From positions 62,001 through 126,000 of the forward strand of contig JAIUCV010001257.1 of the NCBI GenBank assembly GCA_026724425.1: a stretch of 64,000 nt of DNA, read 5' to 3'. This stretch comes from Erythrophleum ivorense. Taxonomy: Eukaryota; Streptophyta; Magnoliopsida; Fabales; Fabaceae. The notes beneath the pieces are model-generated. The model saw only the letters and a list, made by a program, of their open reading frames with translations. It was not told the DNA's origin and ran no database searches. Below are positions 11,173-22,750 of this stretch, in pieces. Position 1 is the stretch's first letter; every line of letters begins with the position of its first letter. The position numbers and the translations under genes are program-made.

Positions 11173-12757
11173 TTCAAAAATGGATACTATAGGCACTTTG
11201 TGATATAAATTAAGTGCTATCTTATTATGTTATTACATAGACAAACCAAATATATCCTTATGATTGTTAAGGAAAGAGTTTGGTACTCAAACTTTAGAGG
11301 TATTGATTTTTGGATGGCTAATAGTCCCTTGAAACTCCCTTTTTGTTTTCACTGTTTTGCATAATTGCCCCGTTGCTACCTTATTTGGTTTGGGACTACT
11401 TTAGGCAAAAATTTTTAGTGGCTTAGGTGCTTAAATGTTGAATATAAGCTTTTAAGAAGGTGGCAAAAATCCTAGCTTGAAGACATGATGGAATGGGAGA
11501 GTTATGTCTTGTAAATAAACCTTGGAAGTGCACTTTTTGCTATTAAGTGCAAATTTTTCTGTGTCTAGTGTCCTTTTGGTTTAGGACTGCCATGGCTAAA
11601 AAATATAGTTGTCTTGTAGTTTTAAATTTGTTCCCATTTGTTAGAGGTAGAAGGGAAGATTTTGGGCTTGAATCTTGTTGAATTGCTAGTGGTTAAAGTG
11701 TTAAATGTTGGTGTTTATGCATGAATTTTTTGTCATGGGATAGTCATTAGTTTCCCATGATGTTAGCTACTATCCTTATGACTAGACCAAGCTTAATTTA
11801 TGCAATGTGGGTGGTTTTGATAGGAAATTAAAGTTAAGATTTTAGTCATGTAACCTTATGTTTAAAACCCTTAAATTATACCCATGTATATTCTAGAAAA
11901 TTTTCCTAGTTAGTTAGTGCCCTTAAATATGTTACAAGTTTTTCTAGTTAGTTAGTGGCCTAAGGTAACTTAGAAACCCTTCTAACTAGTTAGCATCTAT
12001 TTAAAACTTAAATACTTTTTTAACTAGCTAGTATCCTTAAATCATCAGTTAAAAAGATTAAGCATGAGTTGTCTAAATTGTTCAAAAAGTTTAAATTTAC
12101 CTTAAATTTTAAGTCTTTGAGAATTAAAATAGCTATGTTTCCATGATGTTCGTTGAAAAAAAAAATCAATTAAATATTTTCTCTAACCTCTAGAGATAAT
12201 GTTTTACACTAGAAATGTCACCATGTTTCTATCGAATTTATGTGTAAATTTTAGCTTAATTATAATTCTTAGATGACTTAGGTCTACCAACCTAAGAATT
12301 CCCACTCGATCAAACATCTTTCTTTATGACATTTATAATAAAAATATGCAATCAAATAAAGCATATAAAAAATGCATTTGTCAAATAAAAAAAGGCTTTT
12401 CATATCGTCACTAGTGTTCTTGATACTAAAAAATGAAAAATAAAAAAAATCAATGTGCTTCATCTTGTCAAAACATAAATTAGAACATTCCGTATAATTA
12501 TTAAATGGACTATTTGGAGGTTTGAACAAACATTTTGCATGTTTTATCAATCCCTTCAAATAAATCTCTATCTCAAGTACACTATGCCCAAACTTTCGTG
12601 CACCTCTCAAATTTAGGAATTGTGAAAGGAGAACAAATCATCTAACATTTACTATAATGCAACGTTTTGCTATGAGCTCTATCTTAGCAACACACAAGTA
12701 AAAATTTAAAATTTTCTACTTTCAATTCTTCTTTCACAAAAGTCTAATAATAGTTAT
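11173..12757. other. Unassigned AT-rich segment between two giant LTRs
   Basis: No gene can be supported. A minus-strand open frame of 108 codons at 12284-12610 has no recognisable motif and AT-biased composition. The main structure is a 38-bp tandem repeat at 11901-12053. The segment may be old flanking DNA or decayed internal sequence of the copy 2 element's neighbour. Confidence 0.4.
11901..12053. repeat. Tandem repeat, 38-bp unit, 4 units
   Basis: The motif ctagttagttag (later variants ctaactagttag and taactagctag) recurs at 11905, 11943, 11981 and 12020, giving a period of 38-39 bp. The following words gtgcccttaaat, gtggcctaaggt, catctatttaaa and tatccttaaatc are imperfect repeats of one another. 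Later units are more diverged. Confidence 0.75.
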
Positions 12758-15700
12758 TGTAACACCATATATTTCTAGCTTATTTCATATTTCTTCCATG
12801 TCTCATATCATGCAATCCATAAGAGAGTAAGAAATATGGCATTAAAATGAGGCATTATTTAGCGTTGCATCGCGTATAAAATTTTCTTTCAAAGTCTCGT
12901 GGGCCATATGGACTCATATATCATATTCTCATATTTAATTACATGGATACAACTCATTTCCATCACTAAAAGTAGCCTACAACTCATGGAAACCAAAGGG
13001 AAGCATAAAACTCATATTTTCAGCTAGAATTTCCTCATTTCTGTCACAAACTTTGAAAAATCATAACTAATTCTAGAAATATCAAAATCATACATTCTTA
13101 GCCATTCTAGAAAGCTACACATGTATACTTTTTAAAAATAATATTAGACCATAATATCCAATATAGAAGACGTTTGACATTTAGAAAGATCCAGAGGTCA
13201 AGCTATCCACTGGTACTATCACAAGTTTCTGTAGCAAAATTAAAAAATGTCTAATTAATTCCAAAAAAATCTAATCCATGCAAATGATACCAATTTGAAA
13301 ATTTGTAGATGTTATCTAGGTAGGAAAAATAACTCCAAACCAGTTTCGACACGACCAGACCTCAAAACCTAATCAAATAGTACTTGAGGTCAGTTGGAGC
13401 GCTTAGTACTGGACAGATTCTTTGAAATTTCATATCTCCCTCTTTAGAAATCCAAATGAGGTGCTTCTAGTTGGCACAAGTCATTAGAAATGTCTAGTTT
13501 CTTTGTATAAAATTTCATGGCAACTGGACATCATTTGAGCCCTATGTGATAGAATTTAGTTTCAGACCTAAGTGAATAGTGACATGACCAAAACCAAAAT
13601 TTTTGCCAACTTTGAAAATTCATCAAATATTCTCTAGAACTCTGAAAATTTTGCTTTTTATCTTCCTAAAAAGCTATCAAAAGCTCTAATTGCATGACAA
13701 ATCTCAGATCAAGAAAAACTCATTTGGACAAAAAGTGACATATGATTCCATTATAGTCAATTTTAGCTCCATATAGGATACCAAAATGTCCAAATGGCTT
13801 TCCTTAGGGTTTGACACCCCTTGGGCAAGTCTAAAAGCATAATTAGGACTTATGTGAGCTACCCAAATGGTCTCAATCCTTATGTATCTCATTTTTGCCA
13901 TCTCACTCACACTTATACATAGTTCCATAATATCATTTAAGAAGTTAATTTGCCATAGCATACTCAAATCACATTCTAATGGTCACATATCATATTCTCC
14001 CATTTATACATGACATATTATCATAATTACATATGTTCATAATATCATAGTACATATACAACCATCGATTACATCAATTTCCTTTTATATGGTCTTAAAG
14101 TAGCAAAATTCAAGCACTTTAATGTCATCCTCTTATCTTCAAGATGGTTGGCTTCCATTACCTTGCTCTCTTGGTCCACCTAGCATGTTAAAAATCCCAA
14201 TAGCTCGTCTCCTATTCAATCATACATAAAGCATCCAAAACAAGTCTCACAAATGCATGCATGGCATATGGACATGTGCAATCATTTAAGAAGCATTCTT
14301 AGCATTTAAAAAGTCATACATAGCATACATAGGCTTGCCAAGCAAGTGGATTGGCCTCACCCATTCTTTAAGAGGTTCTTGGACTTAACCATACTCTTGG
14401 AAGTCAACCTCACTTTTGGGACACTCTTTACTTTGTCTCAACCAATCTTAAGGATTTTTGGCTCATCCTCACCATGGCTAAGGGTTCTTGGCCTCACCAC
14501 ACTCAAACAAACCAAAGCAAGCATCATAGATATCATTTGGAAAACATAATGCATCATCATGGTACCATGGGATAAGAGCTCATGCTAGAACATTTCTCAT
14601 GACTTGAAATATATATACACACATTCAACGACAAGTAAAACAAAAATCTTGCATGAGAGAAAGTGGAGAGAGCTACCTTGGTAGTATTTGTACATTTTTT
14701 CCTTAAGCATTGAATCCTCTCCTTTGACCTCACACACCTAAGAAGATGGAGATCATTCCTCTTGCCCTAGATACATCATATGGAAGCTAATTATACTCTT
14801 GAATACATTCTAAGGCCACACATTCACTAGAAAAGTTAGGTGACTCATAAGGCTCTTTTATGGTTCCATAATGCACTTAATGAAGCAACCTTAAGAAAAC
14901 ATCATCTTGGCTCCATTCTATCTATTCATTTATGATTCTTGACTCCATTTAATCCTCTTGGAGTTATCACACAATCAATTATAGGAGCCTAGTTAGGTGT
15001 TGCTTCTTTAAGTCATATTATGGAACATATAAGGTTATCTCACTATCTATGGTTATTAAATTTTTTTCAAGGCTTCCTCTCATATTCTCCCATCATACAT
15101 GATACAAAACTAAGTTTAGAAGAAATTAAAACACTCCCTCAGTGCATGAACTCTCCTTGGCCGAAGTTATCTTTCCATAAGGTATCAATGGAGTTTTCTT
15201 GCTTCCTTTTACGGGGGAATCATGTAGGAAGCTCTCTTAGTGTCTTAAGAGCCTATATGAACTCTTAAACATCATAAAACATGGCTAGGGTTCATGATAG
15301 AGGTCAAGGTGCAATCAAAACCCAAACTTTTCTATCTTGCAAATTCATGGTTTTTACTTGGATTTCTTTGCATATTCTTATTCTCCTCCTTTAAATTTCT
15401 AAGATTCACCCTTGGTTCTGCCCAAAATTCAAGCCCTCCCACATCTACATACATGGGGCGAAATAGGGAGAAGAAGGGGGAGGAAGTAGCTACCATGGGA
15501 TGGAAGATTTACCTTGTTTTTCCTTGTTTTCTTGCTTAATTCTCACTTTCCTTGGCCTCCTTTCTTTAAATATGAATTTTCCCTTATATTCGTCCCTCAA
15601 AATAGATTCAAAAACTTCAATACAACCATAGGAAGATGTTGGAGATTGTGCCCTAGGTTAATTATTATATTGCAAACATTATACTTTATTAAGAAATAAG

Positions 15701-16920
15701 AGTTTTCTTTGATTGCATTATTATATTTTTGCAGGTTCTATATAATAATATCCCTGGATAAATCATGTTAATTATCCTAAATATCCCTACTCGATCATCA
15801 TTGTAGGAATGATGATGAACTAAGACTAGTGTGATCTTGATTTATGATTATATGTTAATCATTTATATAGATACGAATCAAAATTATAGGCACTTGTTAG
15901 GGAACAAGATGTTGGATCAACCTGTTATGAGATAGCTATATAGATTAAGTCATAAGCATATTTTATGTATAACCGTGTCATTGAGCCCTTAGACTTGAGA
16001 TCACCAAAGTTTCCAACATGAGGAATACTATTTTTTGGCATAGTCAAAAGTCATCTTTAACCGGGTGATCATAAAGGTTATGATCGGGTATAGTAGAATT
16101 CATATAGAAGAAGATGAGTCAAGATAGGATTTATCCCTCTGATTAATAGTAGATATCTCTGGGCCCCTCGATGAGTGAGATTGAAAAATGCATGGCCATG
16201 TTCGAATGGAAGGGTTTTTATTTATACTGTCAGTCTACATGTAGATTGAGAAAGTGACGATCAAGTAAGATAAGGATAATGTTTCTATGCCTCATACTTG
16301 ATTTAGATATCGTGTGACAAAAAGGATGTGATAGGTTATATCGAATCACCGATCCTTATATGATTTTGGTAGTCACAATATCTTGCTAAAGGCTGCTTGT
16401 GAGTTGTGGGTCAAATAGTGTCATTAGCCCACTGCTAACATCATATAAGCCTACAAGTTCGCACACAAGAACGAGTCAATTCGAGCTAAAATATCCAAAT
16501 TCATTGAATTTGAAATTACGTCTAAATTCAATGAATGTCACGTTCAATCTAGAGTAGAAGAATTTTATAAATAAATAAATATATATTTGATATATATATA
16601 ATTTATAAAATTTGAAAATATATATCTATATATTCAAAAAAAGTATATCCTTTAATTAATTTAAATTAATTAGTTTAAAATTCAAATCTATATGATAAAT
16701 TAAATTTAAACTAATATGATAATTTAAATTTAATTTATGAAATAAATTAAATTTGAATTAAATTCTAGATTTTTATTAAATAATTAGTTAAAATTTAAAT
16801 CTATTAGATAAACTTAAATTTAAACTAATCTATTTAATTCAAATTTGATTTGATTTGATTTTTTTTAAAATAATATATTTTAAATTAAGTAAATATATTT
16901 GAAACCCTAATAAGATACCT

Positions 16921-16930
16921 CTATAAAAAG
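16921..16930 (+). promoter_or_regulatory. TATA-like box of solo LTR
   Basis: CTATAAAAAG stands out as the only well-formed TATA box of the LTR. It lies about 345 bp before the LTR end, followed by a sharp shift from AT-only to mixed composition. That fits the U3/R border of an LTR promoter. Confidence 0.45.
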
Positions 16931-17025
16931 GTAGGAGACTTAGGTTTCCTAGAACTACAGAACAAAAAGAAAAACCCTAAAGAAAGAAAGTGTACAGACA
17001 TTGTACGATCCCCCCTTTCCCCCTG

Positions 17026-17115
17026 CGTACGGACGCCTAGAGAGAAGCATACGGACATTATACGGACACCTAGAAAGAGTGTACGAACACTGTATGGATG
17101 CCTAGAGAGAGAAAG
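17026..17115 (+). repeat. Short tandem repeat in LTR, ~34-bp unit
   Basis: Three imperfect units of the type gtacggacgcctagagagaag recur from about 17026, 17050 and 17080, with variants tacggacacctagaaagagt and tatggatgcctagagagag. They lie downstream of the TATA-like box, so they would fall in the transcribed leader. Confidence 0.65.
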
Positions 17116-18058
17116 AGGAGAGCATCTTCTCTACCAAGAATGTGTACGGATGTTGGTGAAAAAAATAAATGTTTATAGATCTACTCGATTTAAACAACAT
17201 TGATGGATCCATGGGAAGGGATTTGGGGTTTTAATTTTCCACTGCGTGTCCCAAAATTCCTAACAGAAGAAAATTTAAGAGGAGAGGAACAAGTTTAGAA
17301 GAAGAAGGAGCATGAAAATCTATGAAATTCCTTACCTTTTCTTTGCTTTTTTCTCCTCCTTTCTTCTCCTCCATGGTGCACCTAAGAGAGCTGGTGTTTT
17401 CTCTAGTTTTTGGGCAGAATGAGTCATGCAAATGAAGGGGAGAAGAAATAAGAAACTTTAAGAGTGTTCAAGAAGCTTCCACTTTCTTAAAAATTCTAAG
17501 TTTGCCCTTTGTTTTTGGAATTTTCATTTTAAACTCATTTTACCTCCTTTTTTAGAATCGTCTTTTCCATTATGAAATTTAAGTTCCGAATTTAGCAAAA
17601 TGTCTTCAGAATCACTCAAATCGGAGCTAAAACCTTCCCGAAATAATCAGTTAAAATTCGGGTCAACTGACGTTGGAAAATATCCATCTGAGGGGTTTTA
17701 ACTGTCCTGGGTCTTTCTATAGTTTTTAGGGCCTCTAAGAACCTCGGAGAACTCAAAACTTTCATTTAAAAAGTCCTCCTATGTGAATTTCAAAATTTGC
17801 TCAAAATTACAAAAATGTCCTTACGTTTCATAAGTTTTTCGTCAAATTTTGTTTCTTCATTGTAGCTCTGTTTTTCTTTCTGTCTGAGCCTGGGATTCTT
17901 ATTTTTAGGAGTCTAGAATACTTCTCAAATTTTTTGGGACCTTAATTAAATCATTTTAGGGGACTTGCTTTTGTATCCGGTGAATTTCGTTCATTAACGG
18001 AGAAACTATACGTTACGTTCTCACGTTTTCTCTCGTTTTCAAAGAACCAGATGTTATA

Positions 18059-19136
18059 GTCATCAAGGAGTGAGTTAATAAAACCTAAGACCTAGGAAGA
18101 TGGGATTTTGCTACCTCAAAGCATTAGGTCAAACTTAGGATTTTTTATGTTGTAGATATGTTGTTGAATGCTATAGTTTGGATCCATTTTGTAGATCATG
18201 TATGTCTCTAAGTTCATATTGACCTATTAAGGGGAAATAAACTTTATTAATTCATAATTGAAATATTTTCTATGGATTTTTCATACGTAATTAGATGTTT
18301 TAAAAGCCAAAAAATACCAATAGATATCTAAACACACATCGATTATATATCAAATTAAAGCTTTCAAAATTAGAATTTTTTTAAAGTCAGAAACCAACTG
18401 CAAATTCCCTCACACATGCCTCCACAATCCATATTTGTCTTTTTGCTTAAAAAAATTCAAAAAAAAAGGGGGAAGAGGCTTTACATGTAATTGCAGTGGC
18501 AAGTGTAGCTCACGAGCCATCCTCCATGGCAACTCTCACAACAATGACCCCACCATTATCTCCCTCTTGCCTTCCTTGTTCCATTAGTGCCAAATTTGGC
18601 CAAATGGAGGTAGGGGTGAGCCACATGTGCCACCCCTAAGAGTGGTGCTACAACTTGATCTTCTATCTAAGAAAGCTTCTAGATTTTTGGTTAGTGAGAA
18701 GCCAACTTTGAGGCTTCAAAACTCATCCATCTTTTATTAGATTTGGACGATTTTGGTGGCATTAGAAATCTTATTTGTAGAACAAGCTTTCCATTCATCC
18801 ATGGCTTGAAGCCATTAGTGTTGTGAGTTGAAAATGCTAGCCCTTGAAAAAGGGCTAGTCGGCCATATGAAAACAACAAATTAAAATATGAATTACTCTC
18901 TAACATAGTCTTATATTTTCCTCAAATTTTTACCACGAGTTTATCTTTAGGTGGTTTTCTATTTTGTGAATTTGGTGGCCTATAATGGTCTCTAATATAT
19001 TCTACCATTAATGGCCTCTAAAAGGCCAAAATTCAAATTATGGAAAATCACACTATTTATGCAAAATCCTACTCCTAATAATCAATCTAGACAAGATAAT
19101 CCAACCAAGAGAAAATAATTTAATCAAACCTAACTA
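18059..19136 (-). mobile_element. Non-coding internal fragment of a reverse LTR element
   Basis: The segment ends on its right at a reverse primer-binding site and LTR, so it should be the 5' internal region of a minus-strand element. I find no gag or pol motif. A 71-codon minus-strand frame at 18691-18906 is not recognisable. The left boundary is the TSD of giant LTR copy 4, which may be inserted in this fragment. It may be a non-autonomous derivative or a truncated element. Confidence 0.4.
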
Positions 19137-19150
19137 GGCTCTGATGCCAA
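19137..19150 (-). other. Primer-binding site (initiator tRNA-Met), reverse
   Basis: GGCTCTGATGCCAA is the reverse complement of TTGGCATCAGAGCC, one base from the usual plant initiator-Met primer site TGGTATCAGAGCC. It directly abuts TG at 19151, exactly where the PBS of a reverse LTR element should be. Confidence 0.7.
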
Positions 19151-19630
19151 TGTAAGGAATTCTAGAGAATAGTTAGGATATTTGCTCGCAACAATATGCA
19201 TCTTGATCCACATAGTGGATTGTATCACTGTACACATTACAATATCAAAAATCTTGAGGTTCTAAGGGAGTCAGAGAAAAGAAACTTTTCTCTATGTTTT
19301 CTATTCTAAGTAGTTCTTTTTAAATGCCAGTTTTCTTTTTTCTTTGCACGCACGCATGCATGTGTGTTTCGCAATCACACACGCTCCCACTTAGTTTCCA
19401 CTAACTAACTAATATGAATTTTAAAATTCAAATAAATAAAATCAAATATTAACTAACAATTAATTAATTAGTCAATTTTATTTTTAGATTTATGGGTTTG
19501 GGTTAGCTTATTTTAAATGGTCCAATAACCTACCAATATATATATATGTATATAATATTGTACTGTACTTTATATAAGTCGTGTTTGTGTAAAGCGAGGA
19601 CTCACGCATAAGGATAAAGGTATAATAACA
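19151..19630 (-). mobile_element. Reverse LTR next to the PBS (about 480 bp)
   Basis: The LTR begins TGTAAGGAATTC at 19151 next to the PBS. A plausible end is ataataaca at 19630, giving TG...CA termini in either orientation. It contains alternating purine-pyrimidine DNA (gcacgcacgcatgcatgtgtgt, near 19345) and AT-rich stretches. No partner LTR was found to the left and no TSD can be shown, so the element is truncated or its other half was lost. The right end is uncertain. Confidence 0.5.
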
Positions 19631-19885
19631 TTCTTCAAAATATTTATATACAATAGAGTAACTAAAATATGAAGAATATTATTCATAAATCTTGCCAAAA
19701 TCTCAAAACTAATTACCTAAAACTCAACTTAGAATAGGAAATTAGACATATTAATCTTTAATTTGTTTAATGATAGTCAAAGCTAAAGGCAACCAAAGTA
19801 GTGCTCTTAAAATCTTTCTCATAGAAATAATATACTAAAATGTCACATAAATCAACTTCAATTGTTCACCATGGCCACATTATTT

Positions 19886-20080
19886 CATGGGGCAAGGATC
19901 AATTCTTAATAATCACAATTTTTTTTTGTGACGTAGATTGAAATCATAGCCCACAAATTTTCAATGTGGCAATGATAAAATTTTACGACTTTTTCATGTA
20001 GCACGGATTTAATTCCACAACCTTTTCATTTGTTATGGTCAAATTCCAAAACTTTCTCATGTGGCAACGATTGAAAGCTT
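19886..20080. repeat. Tandem array, ~32-bp unit, about 6 units
   Basis: Units begin catggggcaaggat (19886), gtgacgtagattga (19928), caatgtggcaatga (19962), catgtagcacggat (19995), catttgttatggtc (20027) and catgtggcaacgat (20058). Later spacing is 31-34 bp. Each unit has a T-rich tail such as ccacaaccttttc or caaaactttctc. Confidence 0.65.
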
Positions 20081-20701
20081 ACACAAAGCAACCTTCTAGA
20101 GATCAATCAAACTATATCATCCAAAATTATAGCTAAACGCAACATCAGTGCTTCAAAATGTTTGACTCCACTATTAATGCGACTGATTAAGATGAATGAG
20201 ATGATTTGGCAATAGTAAAGATAAAAACTATCATAGTTATTCACACTTGGCTAAAATATTTGCTTTTCCATTTTGTACTTACTGATAACCAATGATATGG
20301 CAATAATAAAGCTTTATACGAGTAAAGACAAATTGTATTTGGTTTGGCAGAATTTTCGATGAGAATTATAAGAGCGTGGACCATAGAGTGTTGGCTAGGG
20401 CTTCTTGAGAGCCAGGAATTTCAATTGCGACATTCTTCAAACCAAGTGCAGCAGAGAATCTGTATGGCCCTCTAGAAGAGCTGACGTACAAGGATGATAG
20501 AGAACAAAAGTCTTACTGATATAAAGAGCCTAGTCCAACTAATAAATAAGTAATAAAGAAAGCAAGTTTGATTGCTTGTGCATGCTTGTTCAGAAAGGTT
20601 TTAGTATTAAAAAAACATATTTACTAGTGTTCTTTTAAGATCAAGTAGACAACGCTGAGTAGGTATGTGTAAAATAAGCCGTTTTACTTGCTCCGGTATG
20701 A

Positions 20702-20727
20702 ACATATATATATATATATATATATTA
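20702..20727. repeat. (AT)n microsatellite
   Basis: An uninterrupted run of alternating A and T of about 24 bp. Confidence 0.95.
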
Positions 20728-21099
20728 CTGAACTTCGTATAAGTTTGTTTGTATTAATTAATGATTAAATAAATATATTTTGAGAAATAAATCTATTCTT
20801 TCTATTGCCATTCAGGATGCATGCATTGTGAAGTTCAAGTCATAGTTTCGCGCCAATTTATTAAAATAAGATTTCAAAGAACTTTGTAAATTGTTTAATT
20901 CCAGTGTATGCGGAAGACTTGACTTTTGATAGAATATTCAACCGGATATGAAGTCAATATATCTAAAAGAGATCATTGCGAGAACGTGACTTGTTATAAA
21001 ATAATTTTTTCTCAAGTCTTTCGGTTGACTATTCATATCAAGAATATCATATCTTTAGATTTAATTAAGAAAAGTTTCATTATACGTTATTAAGCTCAC

Positions 21100-22750
21100 T
21101 CATGTATTTTATTGAACACCTTCGAAGCATACATGGGAAATTCAGATAATATTAGAATTAATTGGATAAATTAATCAACAAAAATACTTCCTAATTAGTG
21201 TCTAACCAGCCACTAATTACAATTACACAAATCCCCTATCAAATACATCTTAACCAAGAAAATAAATGAAAGAGAAAAAGTGTAGGAAAAATAAGGAAAG
21301 TCTTAGCCAAAATTCTGAATTATTCTTCCATGGATTCAAGCTTCTCCAAGGGCTTCCTTCTTGCTAGCCTCAAGATGAACTAAAGCTTCATGGGATGATG
21401 GAGATGGAAGATGGAATGATGATGAGAAGAGGATGGAGTGGAAGAATGAATGGATGGATGGAGAGATTATGGAGTGGTGTGGATGGATGGTGTATGGATG
21501 GACGATGAATGGTGTGCCCCTCTTGAACGAATGAATGGCTTGATATATATAGGCATGAGTTTTTAGAAATATAAAGACGTGGGATGGGTGGATTGTGAAT
21601 GGATTAAGATATCCGAATGGATGAAGGAAGCGTGCAGACTTGTAGAGACGTGTGGAATAATGATTCTGCCTGAGTTCCTTATTCTCACATGATATACTTT
21701 ATTTTCTCGTGCTTAGCCCTTTTCTTTTCGTGTGCATTATGCTTGGATCTGAACTCTTGCTTCCTTTAAACCACACGTGCTCAGCTGCTTCTCTTCGTGT
21801 TTGCTCGTGCCTTCTGCGTTTCTGTTGCATGTTCTCCAGCTCTCTTCTTGTTGAAACTGCAGTTCAGCGTTTTATTTTCCACGTGATATGCTCAAGTGTT
21901 TCTGCATGTGTTTATAGGTGTGGGCCCCGCTGTTTATCTTGTTATATTCTACATGTTCTTCTACTATTTCTGCAGCTCTTCTTCACGTAAATTTTCCACG
22001 TGATTCCTTCTGCTGCTCCTTGCCCGTAGCTTCTTCATGTTGGCTTCCAGCGTTTGCCTTTGTTCTGCTCGAGTTTAGCTCGTTTTTATTTCACGTCCCA
22101 AGCAAGCTCTAATCCATCGTCTCCTCTGCTCATCCCAAGCTTCTCCTTTCCACGTAACCTTAGCTCATTATTTTAGCTTGTGCAAGCTTCTTCTTTCAGC
22201 TCGTTCAGCTCAAGACTCCTCGTTCACAGCCTCTTCCTTTCTTCCTTGTTGCTCAATGTTTGTTCTAGCCATGTTAAAACTCGTAGCTTTTCTTCCATAC
22301 ATTCTATGCGTTGCTTGCTTCTTAATTATGTCTTATTCTTCTCTCTAAAACCCATGGCTTTCTAATGTGTTTCTAGCCTTACCAAGCTGTAGGTTCTTCT
22401 TCATCCATTTGCTCAAGTTTGCTAACTTCCTACATGAAGCTTCTTCTTCTCTATTATGCTTTTAGTTCAAGCCCCCTTTCAACTGCTTTCCATCTCTTAT
22501 TGCTCAATGCATTACTATTCATCCAGCTCCCCTCTTCACATTCTTATTTACATTGGTCTCCCTCATCACGTGGCTTGTCTAATTGAGTCATGCATGTGTG
22601 TGATGATCATGTGACTTCATGTGAGTGTGTGGGTTCCATGGAAAAGTTCATTCAAGCTTTAATTCCCATTGAAATTCTTAAAGCTCTTGAGATTGCACAC
22701 TAACACACTTAAGGCCAATCTCTTCTCTTGCTTTTCTTCAATTTAATTTT
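21100..22750 (-). other. Possible reverse LTR or promoter-leader region of an unidentified element
   Basis: Read on the minus strand, a TATA-like ctatatatatcaag (complement of 21538-21551) is followed by a leader rich in CCATCCATCC (complement of 21365-21530). It then runs into AT-rich sequence. Upstream of the TATA (21600-22700) the minus strand is purine-rich. This resembles U3-R-U5 of a plant LTR, but I could not fix TG/CA ends or a TSD. Plus-strand frames at 21709-21990 and 22180-22365 are rich in Ser, Leu and Cys because of the pyrimidine bias and are not taken as genes. Confidence 0.3.
21365..21535. repeat. GGAT/GATGG-rich low-complexity stretch
   Basis: Many copies of gatgg, ggatgg and gaatgg follow one another with no fixed longer period. 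The run ends just before the gatatatatagg motif at 21541. Confidence 0.75.

Larger units (their letters stand above)
15637..17265 (+). mobile_element. Unrelated solo LTR, possibly Ty1/copia, TSD GAAGA
   Basis: A 1629-bp LTR starts TGTTGGAGATTGTGCCCTAG and ends TTCCTAACA. It is flanked exactly by GAAGA (15632-15636 and 17266-17270). There is no coding region, so it is a solo LTR. Its 16560-16900 part is extremely AT-rich. A TATA-like ctataaaaag at 16921 is followed by aaaccctaa and by 34-36-bp GC-richer tandem units. The TGTTGGAGA start is common among plant copia LTRs, but assignment to copia is from memory of LTR ends and is not proven here. Confidence 0.85.
12758..18058 (-). mobile_element. 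Giant Ty3/gypsy solo LTR, copy 4, reverse, interrupted by another solo LTR
   Basis: In reverse orientation the LTR runs from TGTAACACCATATATTTCTAGC at 12758 (its 3' end) to the 5' end CAGATGTTATA at 18058, where the usual ATGTTACA has one change. Flanks are GTTAT at 12753-12757 and GTCAT at 18059-18063, a TSD with one mismatch. Reverse-complement landmarks are all present: ccaaatgaggtgcttctag near 13450, the minisatellite at 14345-14515 and the ttttaaagccctc-like block near 17770. It is split at 15637-17265 by an unrelated solo LTR. Net length is about 3.67 kb. Confidence 0.85.
19631..21100. other. Unassigned AT-rich intergenic segment
   Basis: No coding region is supported. Visible structures are a ~32-bp tandem array at 19886-20080 and an (AT)n run at 20702-20727. 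Nothing else repeats elsewhere in the window, so this may be lower-copy DNA or an unrelated decayed element. Confidence 0.4.

Noticed and set aside
12284..12610. 108-codon minus-strand ORF as a gene
   Set aside because: It has no domain I recognise, its composition is that of the AT-rich surroundings, and it has no promoter or neighbouring exon signals.
19137..19150. GGCTCTGATGCCAA as part of a tRNA gene
   Set aside because: No cloverleaf or A/B box can be drawn around it. The motif abuts an LTR end and is best read as a reverse primer-binding site.
21709..21990. Cys- and Ser-rich 93-codon ORF as a secreted peptide gene
   Set aside because: The region is pyrimidine-biased, with several overlapping open frames of the same character. 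There is no recognisable signal peptide-mature peptide layout or supporting context.
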